NCBI GenBank assembly: GCA_003598085.1
Contig: QZKU01000135.1
Coordinates: 1 to 26,916, forward strand
DNA: 26,916 nucleotides
Reading direction: 5' to 3'
Source: Candidatus Abyssobacteria bacterium SURF_5
GTDB taxonomy: Bacteria; Abyssobacteria; SURF-5
Made by a program: the position numbers and the translations under genes. Below, one piece after another: positions 8,136 through 18,620 of the stretch. The stretch's first letter is position 1; each line of letters opens with the position of its first letter. Under the pieces are notes generated by a model, which was not told the origin of the DNA, did not search any database, and saw only the letters and a program-made list of their open reading frames with translations.

Positions 8136-8567
8136 TTAGTCCGATTCGGCGTCGGCTTTCAACGAGCAGGGAGACGAGAAAACGAGAGCCTTCATCTTAT
8201 CCTTGGTGGCGTTGCGCCAGGTATGCACCGCCGCCGGCTCGAGATAGATGCTGTCGCCCTCACGCAAGAGGTAGAGGGCGTCGTTGACCAGCATCTCCAG
8301 TTGTCCCTTCAGGACATAAAACCATTTTTCTCCGAGATAGATTTCGGTGTGGTCGGAACTGGCGCCGGGCTCGGCAGTGATGACTGTCGCCTTTATCTCC
8401 TTGGCATTCGTTCCGTGCGTCAGCGTCTCGGTCCTGAGATTGCCATTCATGAAGTCTTGAATCAGGCCGCTCCCCCTTCGAATGAAGGAGTACCCGCCCT
8501 GTGACGAATTCTGCCGCGGGTGCGGCAGATTTTCCGACGGCTTCCTTTTTGCGGACCCTGAACCCAT
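8136..8567 (-). CDS. Small cupin-domain protein
   Basis: This 143-aa protein has a single cupin_2-type barrel: motif 1 is HTEIYLGEKWFYVLKG (H73, E80) and motif 2 is GDSIYLEPAAVHTWRN (H115). The usual second histidine of motif 1 is replaced, so metal binding, if any, uses fewer ligands. A basic, Ser-rich 20-residue N-terminus has no helix-turn-helix, so it is a stand-alone sensor or enzyme cupin, not an XRE-cupin regulator. The start has an ideal AAGGAGG, 7 nt before ATG. It lies 44 nt behind the receiver-like gene and ahead of the terminator at 8066-8103, so both are probably one sigma-54-dependent transcript. Ligand unknown. Confidence 0.85.
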   Translation of the reverse strand: MGSGSAKRKPSENLPHPRQNSSQGGYSFIRRGSGLIQDFMNGNLRTETLTHGTNAKEIKATVITAEPGASSDHTEIYLGEKWFYVLKGQLEMLVNDALYLLREGDSIYLEPAAVHTWRNATKDKMKALVFSSPCSLKADAESD

Positions 8568-8611
8568 TCAAAAACCTCCTTTTTGTGTCTGATGGATTAA
8601 TGAAACCGTTT

Positions 8612-8962
8612 TCATCCGGGGATCTCGTGCACCGCATCCAACAGTTTTGCAGTGGTTAAAGTGCCCTTGATCACCGGAAATTCAATTATGAGAGAAGAAG
8701 GCATATAATTTTCCGATTCCGCAAGATTCAGGATAATTCGGGGGTTTTTGTCCAGAGCTTTTATCGCCCCGAGCCTGGTATGGATTTCCACGTTTCGCGC
8801 TGTAGCATTGAGGACGACGAGGTCGTAGTCATTGGTCTCGAGAAGGCGAAGCATTTCGAGCATTCCGTCACAGGCATCTATGGACCAGCCGTAGCGTTTC
8901 ATTTCCTGTTTCAGATGTGCTGAGACATCCGCATCTATTTGGCAGACCAGCGCTTTATTCAT
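8612..8962 (-). CDS. Degenerate receiver-domain protein (pseudo-receiver)
   Basis: The 116-aa product follows the CheY-like pattern: MNKALVCQIDAD with acidic D10/D12, then NDYDLVVLNAT, where the phospho-accepting Asp is replaced by Asn (N52), an IILNLAE strand in place of the Thr/Ser strand, and PVIKG in place of the KP loop (K99). A domain like this is not expected to be phosphorylated and may bind partners constitutively. No output domain. Start: ATG 8962 is preferred; an in-frame ATG at 8974 lies too close to its AAAGGA, and a TTG at 9001 overlaps the promoter. It sits behind a sigma-54-type promoter next to an NtrC-family regulator gene, so it is a likely target of that system. Confidence 0.75.
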   Translation of the reverse strand: MNKALVCQIDADVSAHLKQEMKRYGWSIDACDGMLEMLRLLETNDYDLVVLNATARNVEIHTRLGAIKALDKNPRIILNLAESENYMPSSLIIEFPVIKGTLTTAKLLDAVHEIPG

Positions 8963-8996
8963 AGGAATATGCATTTTCCTTTGCCTGCGGAAGCAG

Positions 8997-9012
8997 AGCA
9001 AGGAAGGTGCCG
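8997..9012 (-). promoter_or_regulatory. Sigma-54 (-24/-12) promoter for the pseudo-receiver/cupin unit
   Basis: On the minus strand GGCAC (9011-9007), 5 nt, TTGCT (9001-8997). GG and GC are spaced by exactly 10 nt; the only departure from TGGCAC-N5-TTGCT is the first base (C for T). Predicted +1 is near 8986, giving a leader of about 24 nt to the ATG at 8962. The adjacent sigma-54 activator gene and two upstream palindromes make this the best supported promoter in the window. Confidence 0.75.
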
Positions 9013-9088
9013 CTGTTGTTCTTTGATTGCAAATTTCTGCCGCTATAGTAGTTATGCCTATTCAATGGTAATTGATTCAGGTATTTAA

Positions 9089-9105
9089 TGTCTGAAATCA
9101 AGACA
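9089..9105. promoter_or_regulatory. 17-bp palindromic site, proximal enhancer candidate
   Basis: TGTCTGAAATCAAGACA: TGTCT and AGACA arms around 7 nt. It is centred about 111 bp upstream of the predicted sigma-54 start and matches the second site at 9190-9206 in 14 of 17 positions. Position, symmetry and pairing fit an NtrC-type upstream activating sequence. Confidence 0.6.
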
Positions 9106-9188
9106 CGCTCTTGAGGGAGCCGCGGGTTTTTGGACTGAAAAAGTATGATTTTACTCTGTACCAGCTTCTGGCAAAAGGCAAGGGAGAC

Positions 9189-9207
9189 GTGTCTGGATTT
9201 AAGACAC
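9189..9207. promoter_or_regulatory. Second palindromic site, distal enhancer candidate
   Basis: GTGTCTGGATTTAAGACAC has perfect 6-bp arms (GTGTCT/AGACAC) around 7 nt. Its centre is 101 bp from the proximal site and about 212 bp upstream of the predicted sigma-54 start, just past the stop of the NtrC-family activator gene. Two like sites 100-200 bp upstream is the usual enhancer arrangement for these activators. Confidence 0.6.
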
Positions 9208-9223
9208 AGGGAGGACAGTCAGG

Positions 9224-10583
<1,360 letters not shown>

Positions 10584-10594
<11 letters not shown>

Positions 10595-13500
10595 ACGAAG
10601 ATTTCCCTTCCCAATCCGGTTTTGTCCTGTCAAAAGTGATAGTGAAGGTGGTTCCGTTGCCGGAGGAGCTTTGGAAATCAATGCTTCCCTTCATCTCTCG
10701 GATAATATAATGACTGATTGGCAGCCCGAGTCCCGTGCCTTCGCCTTCGGGCCGGGTGGTAAAGAACGGATCGAAAATCCTATCACGAATTTCCGGCGCG
10801 ATGCCGACGCCGGAGTCTTTGAACTCGATGCGGATGCGTCCGGCTTCGTCCAGTCCGGTTGATACGGTGATTGACCCATTGCAGTCTATCGCCCTGACGG
10901 CATTGTTCCACAGGTTCACGAACACCTGTTCGAGGCGATTTGGGTCTCCTTGGAAAAGGGGGAGACGACCGTCAAGACAGAGCTCGATTTTGGGTCGTTT
11001 ATCGGACAGATGAACGACAAAATCAATCGTCTCTTTCAAGAGGTGGTTGATATCGAACAGTTCGTTTGTAGTGGCCGGAAATCTGCTGAATGAAAGCAGG
11101 TTATCGGTCACCAGATGGCACCTGCGGACCTGCCCCTCGATAATATCCAGATAGTTTTCGAATTGAGTCACAAAGCGATCATTGAGCCTTTCGGCTTCAT
11201 CCGCAAGGATGTCCCGCATGAGGCCGGTTTGAACATCGATTGCGGAAATGGGATTGTTGATTTCGTGAGCAACGCCGGCAGCCAGCTCCCCGATGGCCGC
11301 CAGTTTGCCGGACTGCAGAAGCTGGAATTCCATTTTTTTTCTTTCAGTTGCATCGCGAATCACGCCCACGTCGAATCGTTTTCCTTTCTCGAAGAAACAT
11401 CCGAGGCGCATTTCCGCATCGAAAAGAGTCCCATCCTTGCGTTTTCCCTTGAATTCGATCGTGCGATCAACGGTCTCTCCTCGTTTCAGCTTTTCGCGCA
11501 GCCAATGCAGGGTGGGATGACTTTCAGCGGCAAAGAAGGAGATGGTGTCGGTATCGCTCAGGTCATCAGATTCATCGTAGCCGAACATGGACGACAGCGC
11601 GTAATTGCGATAGGCGACCTTCTGATCTTCGGAAGTGACGGCGATTCCGTCGAGCGAAGTCTGCAGGATCGACTGCAGGTGGGCCTCTCGCTCGAGAACC
11701 TGGGAATAGAGGTTCTTGTTTTCCATGGCGACGACAAGCTGGTTCGCAATGGCCATCATCAGGTCGAGGTCTTCCGAGTCGTACGGATTCCCCGGTTTTC
11801 TGACGACGGTGAAGGTTCCCCACAGTTTATCTCGCGCGAGGAGCGGAACGATCAACGCGCTGTCGAAGCCGATCTGGCTGATGTGGGGCCGGTTTTGCGG
11901 CAGAGAGTGGATCGGCAAGTTATGCACGATGAGCGGAGTTCGCGAGAGCGCGACATGTCCGTGCAGCCCTTCGCCAATTTTGAGGTGATTGGTTCCCTCG
12001 ATGAACTGAGCGGGGAAACCTTTTTGCGACAGGTAAACGAGGGTCTGGCGCTCGTCATCGTATTTGTAGATACAGGCCGCCTCCGAGCGGGTTATTTGAA
12101 GAGCGACGTCGACAACCAGTTTAAACATGATGTTCAGATCGGGGCTCGCATTTGCCGCCTTGGCGACTTCATACAAAGCCGCCAGTTTTTCATTTCTCTT
12201 GTGAATCATTTCCTCTTGCAGCTTACGCTCGCTTACGTCGTGCGCGAGGCCGAGAAGATACTTGGGCATTCCGTTCTCGTTTAAGATAACACCTCTCTGT
12301 TCGATATGTCGGAGCTCGCCGGTGGACGTCAGGATGCGAAGGGGGAGGTCCGGCATTTTCCCATTGGAAGACATCATGCCGGTTATCCATGTGGCTGCCT
12401 TCAAATAATCGTCGGGATGAATGATACTGAGCACATTGGTTTTCCCGATCGCCTCGGGGCCATAGCCAAGCAATTGGAGAGCGTACTTATTGGCATCGGT
12501 AATCATCCAGGTTTTGAGGTCGAGGATGTAGAAGATATCGGGGGTCTCCTCGAAGATGCTGCGGTAACGTTCTTCCGAAATCCGCAGCGCTTCATCGGCA
12601 CGTTTGCGATCGGTGACATCGCGGTCGATTCCCCGGTATCCGAGGATTCGTCCGTTGGAATCGAAAAAAGGAACTCCGCTGGATTCCAGGACCACAAGTT
12701 TTCCGTCCTTGTGTCTGTTGGTTTGTTCAATTCCGGCAAAAGATTCCCTTCGTATAGCTCTTTGGCGCAGGAATTGCCAGTTCTCATCGACTTCCTCCGG
12801 CACGATAAAATCAAATGTTGGACGGCCGATTACCTCGTGAGGTTCGTATCCAAGAAGGTCTTTCACTTTTGGACTGGAGTAGCTGAAGACTCCATTGACA
12901 TCGGTCTCCCAAACCCAATCGCTGGTAATCTCGACCAGAGAGCGGAACTTCTGCTCGCTTTCCCTCAGGGCGTTTTCCATCTTCTTGCGTTCAGTCACAT
13001 CAAGCAGATTAACCAGCAAGGCGGGTTTTCCATTGTAATGGATTCTTGTTCCATATGTTTCGACCCACATAATTTCGCCGTTCTTGATAACGCACCTGAA
13101 TTGGGATTGTCCCTGCGGGGAAATGCCGGATATGCGGTCGCGCACGATTTCCAGGACAGCTTTGCGGTCTTCCGGGTGAACCAATTCTGCAAACGGCATT
13201 TCCAAGATTTCGGCACGAGAAAAGCCCGACATGAGGGAGAGCCGCTCATTCACGAACTGGAATCTCTCGTCCTGGAGCACAAAAACACCGGTCAGCGAAT
13301 TATCAACCAGCATCCGGTATCGTTCTTCGGATTCACGCAGGGCCTGTTCGGCGGCCTTTCGATCGGTGATATCGCGCGCAACATTGACGACGGCCTTTGC
13401 GACGCCTGGCCAATGGATCGAGTCGGCGTTGCTCTCGACCCATCTTATGGCGCCGCCCCCATCGATGATGCGGTATTGCGTTCCTCGGATCGATTCGCCT

Positions 13501-16007
13501 GAAATGACTTTCTCAAACCAGTTTTTTACGTTCTCGACGTCATGGGGATGAACGAGGGAGAGGAGATCGAGATGTTCCATCGGCTTGTCAGGCAGACCAG
13601 TGTAGGAGAAGTAAGCGGCATTGGCAAACAGGAGTTTTTCCTGGTCGTCCATTACGACGATGATATCATGTGATGAATTGAGAATCTGGCGGTATCGTTC
13701 TTCCGAGCGGCGCAATTCCTGTTCCATTTGTTTGCGGTCGGTAACGTCGCGAGCGACACCCAGATACGCAACCGGGTTACCGTCGTCGTCAGAAATGACC
13801 GCGCCGTTCTGTTCGACATCGAGGAAGCTGCCGTCGGCCTTGCGCATGCGGAACGGGAAATTAGGCTCCCGGTACCCTCTGACTCTGTCGAAGAGGGCTT
13901 TTGCCAATCTCTCGCAGTCATCGGGATGGATCATCGTGAGGTAATTTTGGCCGATGACGCCGGCGCGCTGAAAACCGAGGATTTCCTCGGAGAAGCTGTT
14001 TGCGCTCGAGATGGTATTTGTTTTCAGGTCAATGGTATAAATGATATCTTTTGCTTCTTCTATGAGTGTCCGATATTTTTGCTCTGACTCTTTGAGGGCC
14101 TCTTCGGCGTTTTTCCTGTCGGTAACATCGTTCAGATGGACCAGGAGAGCCGGTCGGCCCTGATAGTCGATTTTCGTTCCGAAAGATTCAAGCCAGACGA
14201 TATCCCCGCTCTTGGTGACCGCCCGGAATTCATAGTGCGCGGCGGCATCTTCACCGGACAATCTACGCGTCACGATCCGATCGACCAGTTCGCGATCTTC
14301 GGGATAAATAAGCCGTTCGAATGACGAATCAAGGAGTTCGTCCTCGGAATATCCGGACGTCTCGATGAATTTCTTATTGATGAATTTCAGGACGCCGTCC
14401 TGATTGACGAAAATGCTTGATAATGAATTATCGACGAGCATTCGATATCGCTCCTCCGACTGCCGGAGCGCTTGTTCGACAATTTTTTGTTCATTTATGT
14501 CCCGAACGGTACTCACTATCATCTGGAGGCCGGCTTCCTCGGTAATCGGAATCCATGAGTGTGAAACCCATCTGGTCTCTCCAGTCTTGGTTTGAATCCG
14601 ATACTGGAAATTGGAACCGGATTGCCCGAGCAGCGCTTGATTGAACTGTTGCCTGGCGCTAGCCAGGTCATCAGGATGAACGATCCAGGGTTGAGAGCCG
14701 GTCAGTTCCTCCGGTTCGTATCCGAGGATGTTTCTGCAGGAAGGGCTCAGATAAAGAATGTTACCGTCGGGAGCGGTAAGCATGATGATATCGTTACTGC
14801 TTTCCACGATGGTCTTGTATTTCTTTTCGCTTTCGCGCAGAGCCTTCTCGACACGCTCGCGCTGGGCAATCTCGTTCAGCAGGCGCGCATTTGTATCGGA
14901 CAATTCAGCCGTCCGCGTCTTCACTTTCTCCTCGAGCTTGTTCCTGTGAAGTTGGAGTTCCGCTTCCGCGAGCTTGCGCGCGCTGATATCGCGCATGACG
15001 ATGACCCGGCTCACCAGGCGTCCGGCCGGGTCGATCAGGGGGGAGATGCGAATATCATATGTTCCCTTTCTGGTATCCGCGTCAAGTGGAACCTCTTGTT
15101 CGAGCGCAAAGGTGGAATTGCTCAACTTGAGCTTTTCCGCGAAATCCGGAAAGGCGTCTTTGAGCTGGATTCCGATTCCATCTGACGGCGCGAGCCCGAG
15201 AAAAGTTTTGGCGGCCGGGTTTATTTCGATGATGCGGCCGAGATCATCCAGAACGATGACGCCGTCATTGATGCTTTCTATGACAGTTGCATGAACTACC
15301 GGTGCGAGGTCGCCGAGGCGAAAATGAAACAGTCCCCAGGCAAGGACCGGACTGGTGATGGTGAAAATGAAGGGAGTAATGTTCAGGTGTGGGAAAGGTG
15401 TTATACCCAGAAGGAACAGGATATTCCCGGCCCAGGGAGCCAGGACGAAGAAAAGAAGTGCGGCTGCCTGTCTGCGGTAGAGATAGGTCCTCGAAGCAAT
15501 GAACCGTTCAAAGATGAGGAGCGATCCGATAAAGATCATGAGGTAGGAATAGGCGATGTGAATCCAGACCCAGAACCCGCGCTCGGAAGATTTCACAAGG
15601 AAGGAGCCCATATCCATCAGCGTAAAGGTTCGCCAGAAAAGATGATGGAACTCATTCGTCCATACAAGGATAATCGTCGTCAGAGGGATCAGGAGGATGG
15701 CAGAAAAGATTTGCCTTGTCAGCCATTTGTTCCGCCCTGAATACTGCAGCGCAAAGACCAGCCACAGGAATGAGGCAGGCACGATTCCCAGATACTGCAC
15801 CTTATTCCAGAAAAGCTGTCCGCCCGCGGTGGCATTTGCCAGTTGGATGCCGTACGAGAACGACCAGATGCCGACTGCCAGCATCAGGAGAGAGATTGTT
15901 GTCGCCTCCCTCGTCCGCCTGGTTCTGAAAATGTAAACAGCCAGCAGGCCGGAGAAGCCGCCCGCAAGGAGCAGCGGGATCGTGTAAGGAGTATATTGCC
16001 ACGTCAT
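10584..16007 (-). CDS. Giant sensor histidine kinase: 7TM, nine PAS, GAF, HisKA, HATPase
   Basis: An 1807-aa membrane kinase. Residues about 8-232 form a seven-helix region of the histidine-kinase 7TM type. PAS domains begin near 242, 393, 516, 641, 767, 892, 1016, 1143 and 1445; a coiled coil (345-392) follows the first. A GAF domain spans about 1275-1435. The HisKA H-box is AHEINNP (H1581); the HATPase has NLWNNAVRA (N box), DSGVGI, GEGTGLGL. No receiver domain is fused. PAS units 2 and 5 (RMLVDNSL start) and 3 and 7 (DLKT) look like internal duplicates. Start ATG 16007 follows GGAGGGG by 5 nt. Overlaps the response regulator by 11 bp, so they are a cognate pair. The signal is unknown; no Cys or His haem-PAS signature is obvious. 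Confidence 0.95.
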
Positions 16008-16071
16008 GGAAACCCCTCCAATTCCGGTCTAACTAATGGCAGCGAGACCAATAAAGCAGCCGTAGTGCACC

Positions 16072-16101
16072 AGTCTATCATTAGCGGGAATCGATTTACA
16101 A
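16072..16101 (-). promoter_or_regulatory. Candidate sigma-70 promoter for the kinase-regulator pair
   Basis: On the minus strand TTGTAA (16096-16101), an 18-nt spacer, TAGACT (16072-16077). The start would be near 16065, a leader of about 58 nt. Moderate match, but correctly placed in the divergent intergenic region. Confidence 0.35.
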
Positions 16102-16140
16102 GGCTGGGAATGAGAGGGTGATCCCGATGCTGGTTTTGGT

Positions 16141-16169
16141 TTGACATGCTCTGCGGGATACCGTACGAT
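16141..16169 (+). promoter_or_regulatory. Sigma-70 promoter for the DUF374 acyltransferase
   Basis: TTGACA (16141-16146, perfect -35), a 17-nt spacer and TACGAT (16164-16169, 4 of 6 at -10). The predicted start near 16176 gives a leader of about 43 nt to the ATG at 16219. Confidence 0.55.
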
Positions 16170-16218
16170 AAGACAGGTGGTGGCTGATCATCCTGAAGTA
16201 CAAAGCGCGGTTCGATAG

Positions 16219-16920
16219 ATGAGCGATGCACAGAGAAAAAAGAAGAAATATTCCTGGCTGAGGAGACTGGGGCAACGCGCGGCAGTGGTTATCATTCCCC
16301 TGCTTTACAACTCCTACATGTGGTTGGTGTACCACACCAGCGAGATACTGCTGGACGAGATGTCGTCCCTCTGGGAAGCGACGGCACGCGGAGAGAATAT
16401 GGTGGCGGCCGTCTGGCATCAAGACGCCATTATCAGCCCGTTTTGCCAGCGGGGTCATGCAGTTCTTGTGATGGTGAGCCGGAGCAGGTTAGGCGACGTC
16501 CTGACCGAGATATTTCGGCGATGCCACTTTATTGCCATCCGCGGTGGGAGTTCAAAAGGCGGAAGAGAAGCGCTCGGGGAAACGATCGAATACATGAAGA
16601 CCCATAGAGGGGTACTGTGCGGAATGGCGGTGGACGGTTCGCGCGGGCCGGCACGAAAGGCAAAAATGGGGACCATAAAACTTGCTCAAGCGGCTGGAAT
16701 CCCCATTTACCCGCTTCGTGCGTGGGCAAAGCGAAAGGTTCATGCGCCCACATGGGATCAAACGCTCATTCCCTTCCCCTTCAACAAGCTGGCGTTCTTT
16801 CTGGGGGAACCTCTGGTTGTTCCGCCCGACAGCGGTTATGAAGAGCTTGAAGAATTCCGCCGGGAACTCGAGCGCCGGCTGAATGAACTGGTAAGCAAGT
16901 CGGAGAATTTCTTTCGGTGA
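16219..16920 (+). CDS. DUF374 / lysophospholipid acyltransferase-superfamily protein
   Basis: The 233-aa protein has the DUF374 layout: a hydrophobic N-terminal anchor (about 21-38), AVWHQDAIISPF (H67, D69; HX-D-type catalytic segment), IAIRGGSSKGG (106-115) and AVDGSRGPARKAKMG (137-151), followed by AGIPIYPL. The family is related to lipid A and phospholipid acyltransferases and is common in Gram-negative bacteria; a role in acylating lipid A or a related envelope lipid at the inner membrane is inferred. Only a poor Shine-Dalgarno precedes the ATG. It stands alone, divergent from the kinase. Confidence 0.9.
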   Translation: MSDAQRKKKKYSWLRRLGQRAAVVIIPLLYNSYMWLVYHTSEILLDEMSSLWEATARGENMVAAVWHQDAIISPFCQRGHAVLVMVSRSRLGDVLTEIFRRCHFIAIRGGSSKGGREALGETIEYMKTHRGVLCGMAVDGSRGPARKAKMGTIKLAQAAGIPIYPLRAWAKRKVHAPTWDQTLIPFPFNKLAFFLGEPLVVPPDSGYEELEEFRRELERRLNELVSKSENFFR

Positions 16921-16961
16921 AGCGGGAGCGTTCATACCTGCGAAAACCGCTTCTATTTTCC
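16919..16961 (+). terminator. Probable intrinsic terminator of the acyltransferase gene
   Basis: GAAGCGG (16919-16925) pairs with CCGCTTC (16947-16953) over a 21-nt loop and is followed by TATTTTCC. The stem starts within the acyltransferase stop region and reaches the stop of the convergent archaemetzincin gene. The long loop makes this only a moderate call. Confidence 0.4.
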
Positions 16962-17498
16962 TGCCGCGGCTGCTTCAGCCGAAGCGCGACATCTTCCGCA
17001 GAAGGAATGACCTTTCCTATCGGTGTCCTGGAGCGTGATTGAGAAGTACATGACGCAGCTGGAATCGTGACAGTGGTCGAGGCTGAGGGTATGCCCCAGC
17101 TCATGAACGGCCTCGGTCAGAGCTCGTGCCTGAAAGAGTCGAGTGTCGGGTGGTTCGCCATAGAATTCAGGCCGAAGTCTCGCCAAAGAGATGATTGACA
17201 ATCCGGAGTCCATATCGGCTTGCCCAAAAACGAAATTCATGTTTGTGACGGTGAGATCGACATTTGTGACGGCAAGAATGCGGCAGTCATTCGGCGCTCT
17301 CATCTGAGAGTTCAGAGAATCAAGAACGAGGTTTGAGAGGTATTGGTTTTTACCGGCGTCGTAAGCCCGTCGCGGAAGAGGCGCCGGCCTGGAGAAAACG
17401 ACGATCGTCCCGAACGTGCGCTGAAGCGGCTCGCGCAGGAATTCGAGGCTGGATTCTGGTACGTCATTACCGAGGGGAACGATGATGATTTTTTCCAT
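16953..17498 (-). CDS. Archaemetzincin-like zinc metalloprotease (peptidase M54)
   Basis: The 181-aa form begins MEKIIIVPLGNDVPESSLE, the usual start of this family. The active site is HELGHTLSLDHC (H132, E133, H136, H142), where the usual glycine of HExxHxxG is Ser. It is followed by C143-X4-C148-V-M150 (Met-turn) and a late CGRC (167-170), the second zinc site that defines archaemetzincins. Start: ATG 17498 has an ideal AAGGAGG 8 nt upstream. However, the frame stays open to GTG 17597, and an ATG at 17582 would add a hydrophobic leader (VSLFFVLVIVSAG), making a secreted form; a fair promoter upstream of that start (see 17613) keeps this open. Substrates of bacterial members are unknown. Confidence 0.85.
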   Translation of the reverse strand: MEKIIIVPLGNDVPESSLEFLREPLQRTFGTIVVFSRPAPLPRRAYDAGKNQYLSNLVLDSLNSQMRAPNDCRILAVTNVDLTVTNMNFVFGQADMDSGLSIISLARLRPEFYGEPPDTRLFQARALTEAVHELGHTLSLDHCHDSSCVMYFSITLQDTDRKGHSFCGRCRASAEAAAAGK

Positions 17499-17612
17499 CC
17501 TGAATGCCTCCTTCGGATGAACGCTGAGATCCACGCCTGCTGAAACGATTACCAGCACGAAGAACAGTGAAACCGGTTTCATCAATGGAAAAAGCACTCC
17601 GCATCCGAGCTG

Positions 17613-17641
17613 ATCGTAAATGGAATAAGGGATTTATTCAA
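17613..17641 (-). promoter_or_regulatory. Candidate sigma-70 promoter for the archaemetzincin gene
   Basis: On the minus strand TTGAAT (17636-17641), a 17-nt spacer, TACGAT (17613-17618). The start would be near 17606, only 24 nt before the ATG at 17582 that encodes the leader-containing form, and 108 nt before the shorter form. Confidence 0.4.
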
Positions 17642-17756
17642 CTATGACACATTCTCTTGCTGAGTAAAACTGTCGGTGGGCATCGCGGGGGATCAATGGC
17701 GTAAGACAGGTTATTGGTGCAGACCGGACCGGAGAAGAGCGAGACCGGTTAGGGAT

Positions 17757-18608
17757 TCAGGACGGATCAGCTTTCCCGTCCGATTTTTGCCGCCGCACCT
17801 GCTCGAGCAGATTCTTTACGCGCTCGATTTCGATTTTTTCGCGGCGGTCCTTCAGTATCTCTTCGTATTCGAGGGGATGGTGCTCCATCAATTCTTCCTT
17901 GGAGATTTTCCCATTGATCCACACTTTGCTCATGGGAAAGACTTCCGGATTGAGGTGCACGTTATACATGTGCCAAATGATGATCGCCAAGAAAGCAAGA
18001 ATCGCTTCAAAACCGTGCACGATGCGGATGATGTCAAGGACCCAGATAGGGAACAATGCGATGGCCGCTTCCTGGAACCACAGGAGTAACCCGCTGATGG
18101 CCATAACGAAGATACCCCATACGAGCGCCCAGTATTCGAATTTCTCGATAAAGTTAAACTTACCGAATTTGGGCCGTTCCTCTCGAAGGCCGAGGTTGCA
18201 CAGGAACAGGTTCAGGGCATCTTTCGCGTCCCGCGGGTTAGGAATTATCTTGAGAAAGTCGCTGTTTCCGCGGGGTGACACGATGACGTAAACGAGTTGA
18301 AACAGGCCGACGCAAATCAGCATGACGCCTGCGACACGGTGAATAATTCCTCTCAGCCAGAAGCTTTCCGGAAAAAAGAAGAGTTTATGTAAAAAGGGAG
18401 CTTCGGGGAAGACGAGGGGAATTCCGGTGAGTACGAGGGTAAAGAAACTGGTAAACAGGATGACATGCTGTATCCGCTGGGCAACGGAAAGCCGTTCGAA
18501 GACTTCGTCATCTTTGATGAGGTCTTCGTCAGTTATCGAATGTTCTGAGAGCAATCCCGCGTTTTTCGCTCTCGCAAGCAGATCCAGGTCTTCATCATTT
18601 ATTTTCAC
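17757..18608 (-). CDS. Di-haem b-type cytochrome (formate dehydrogenase gamma / b561-like)
   Basis: The 283-aa protein has four transmembrane helices (about 47-67, 88-110, 160-178, 190-215). Histidines H48 (helix 1), H90 (helix 2), H198 and H213 (helix 4) fit two b-haems, as in cytochrome b561/FdnI/PhsC-type subunits that exchange electrons with quinones. Helix 4 carries IVHGFEAILAFLAIIIWHMY. An acidic N-terminus (1-40) and a basic charged C-terminal helix flank the membrane part. Translation must begin at GTG 18608 (AAGGA 9 nt upstream); no in-frame ATG exists there. It follows the second multihaem cytochrome by 12 nt and is probably its quinol-oxidising or quinone-reducing partner. Confidence 0.88.
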   Translation of the reverse strand: MKINDEDLDLLARAKNAGLLSEHSITDEDLIKDDEVFERLSVAQRIQHVILFTSFFTLVLTGIPLVFPEAPFLHKLFFFPESFWLRGIIHRVAGVMLICVGLFQLVYVIVSPRGNSDFLKIIPNPRDAKDALNLFLCNLGLREERPKFGKFNFIEKFEYWALVWGIFVMAISGLLLWFQEAAIALFPIWVLDIIRIVHGFEAILAFLAIIIWHMYNVHLNPEVFPMSKVWINGKISKEELMEHHPLEYEEILKDRREKIEIERVKNLLEQVRRQKSDGKADPS

Positions 18609-18620
18609 GTTTCACCATCC

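Noticed and set aside
8583-8592. Extra copy of the enhancer motif upstream of the cupin gene
   Set aside because: Only one half (TGTGTCTG) is present with no matching AGACA arm.
8600-8615. Palindrome ATGAAA-CCGT-TTTCAT between the pseudo-receiver and cupin genes as a terminator
   Set aside because: It overlaps the stop codon, has a weak stem and no U-tract, so the two genes are better read as one transcript.
11115-13502. Two long plus-strand reading frames (389 and 398 aa) opposite the kinase gene
   Set aside because: They are antisense to repeated PAS and GAF coding sequence, show no recognisable domain and have no promoter or SD; the minus-strand frame has full kinase motifs.
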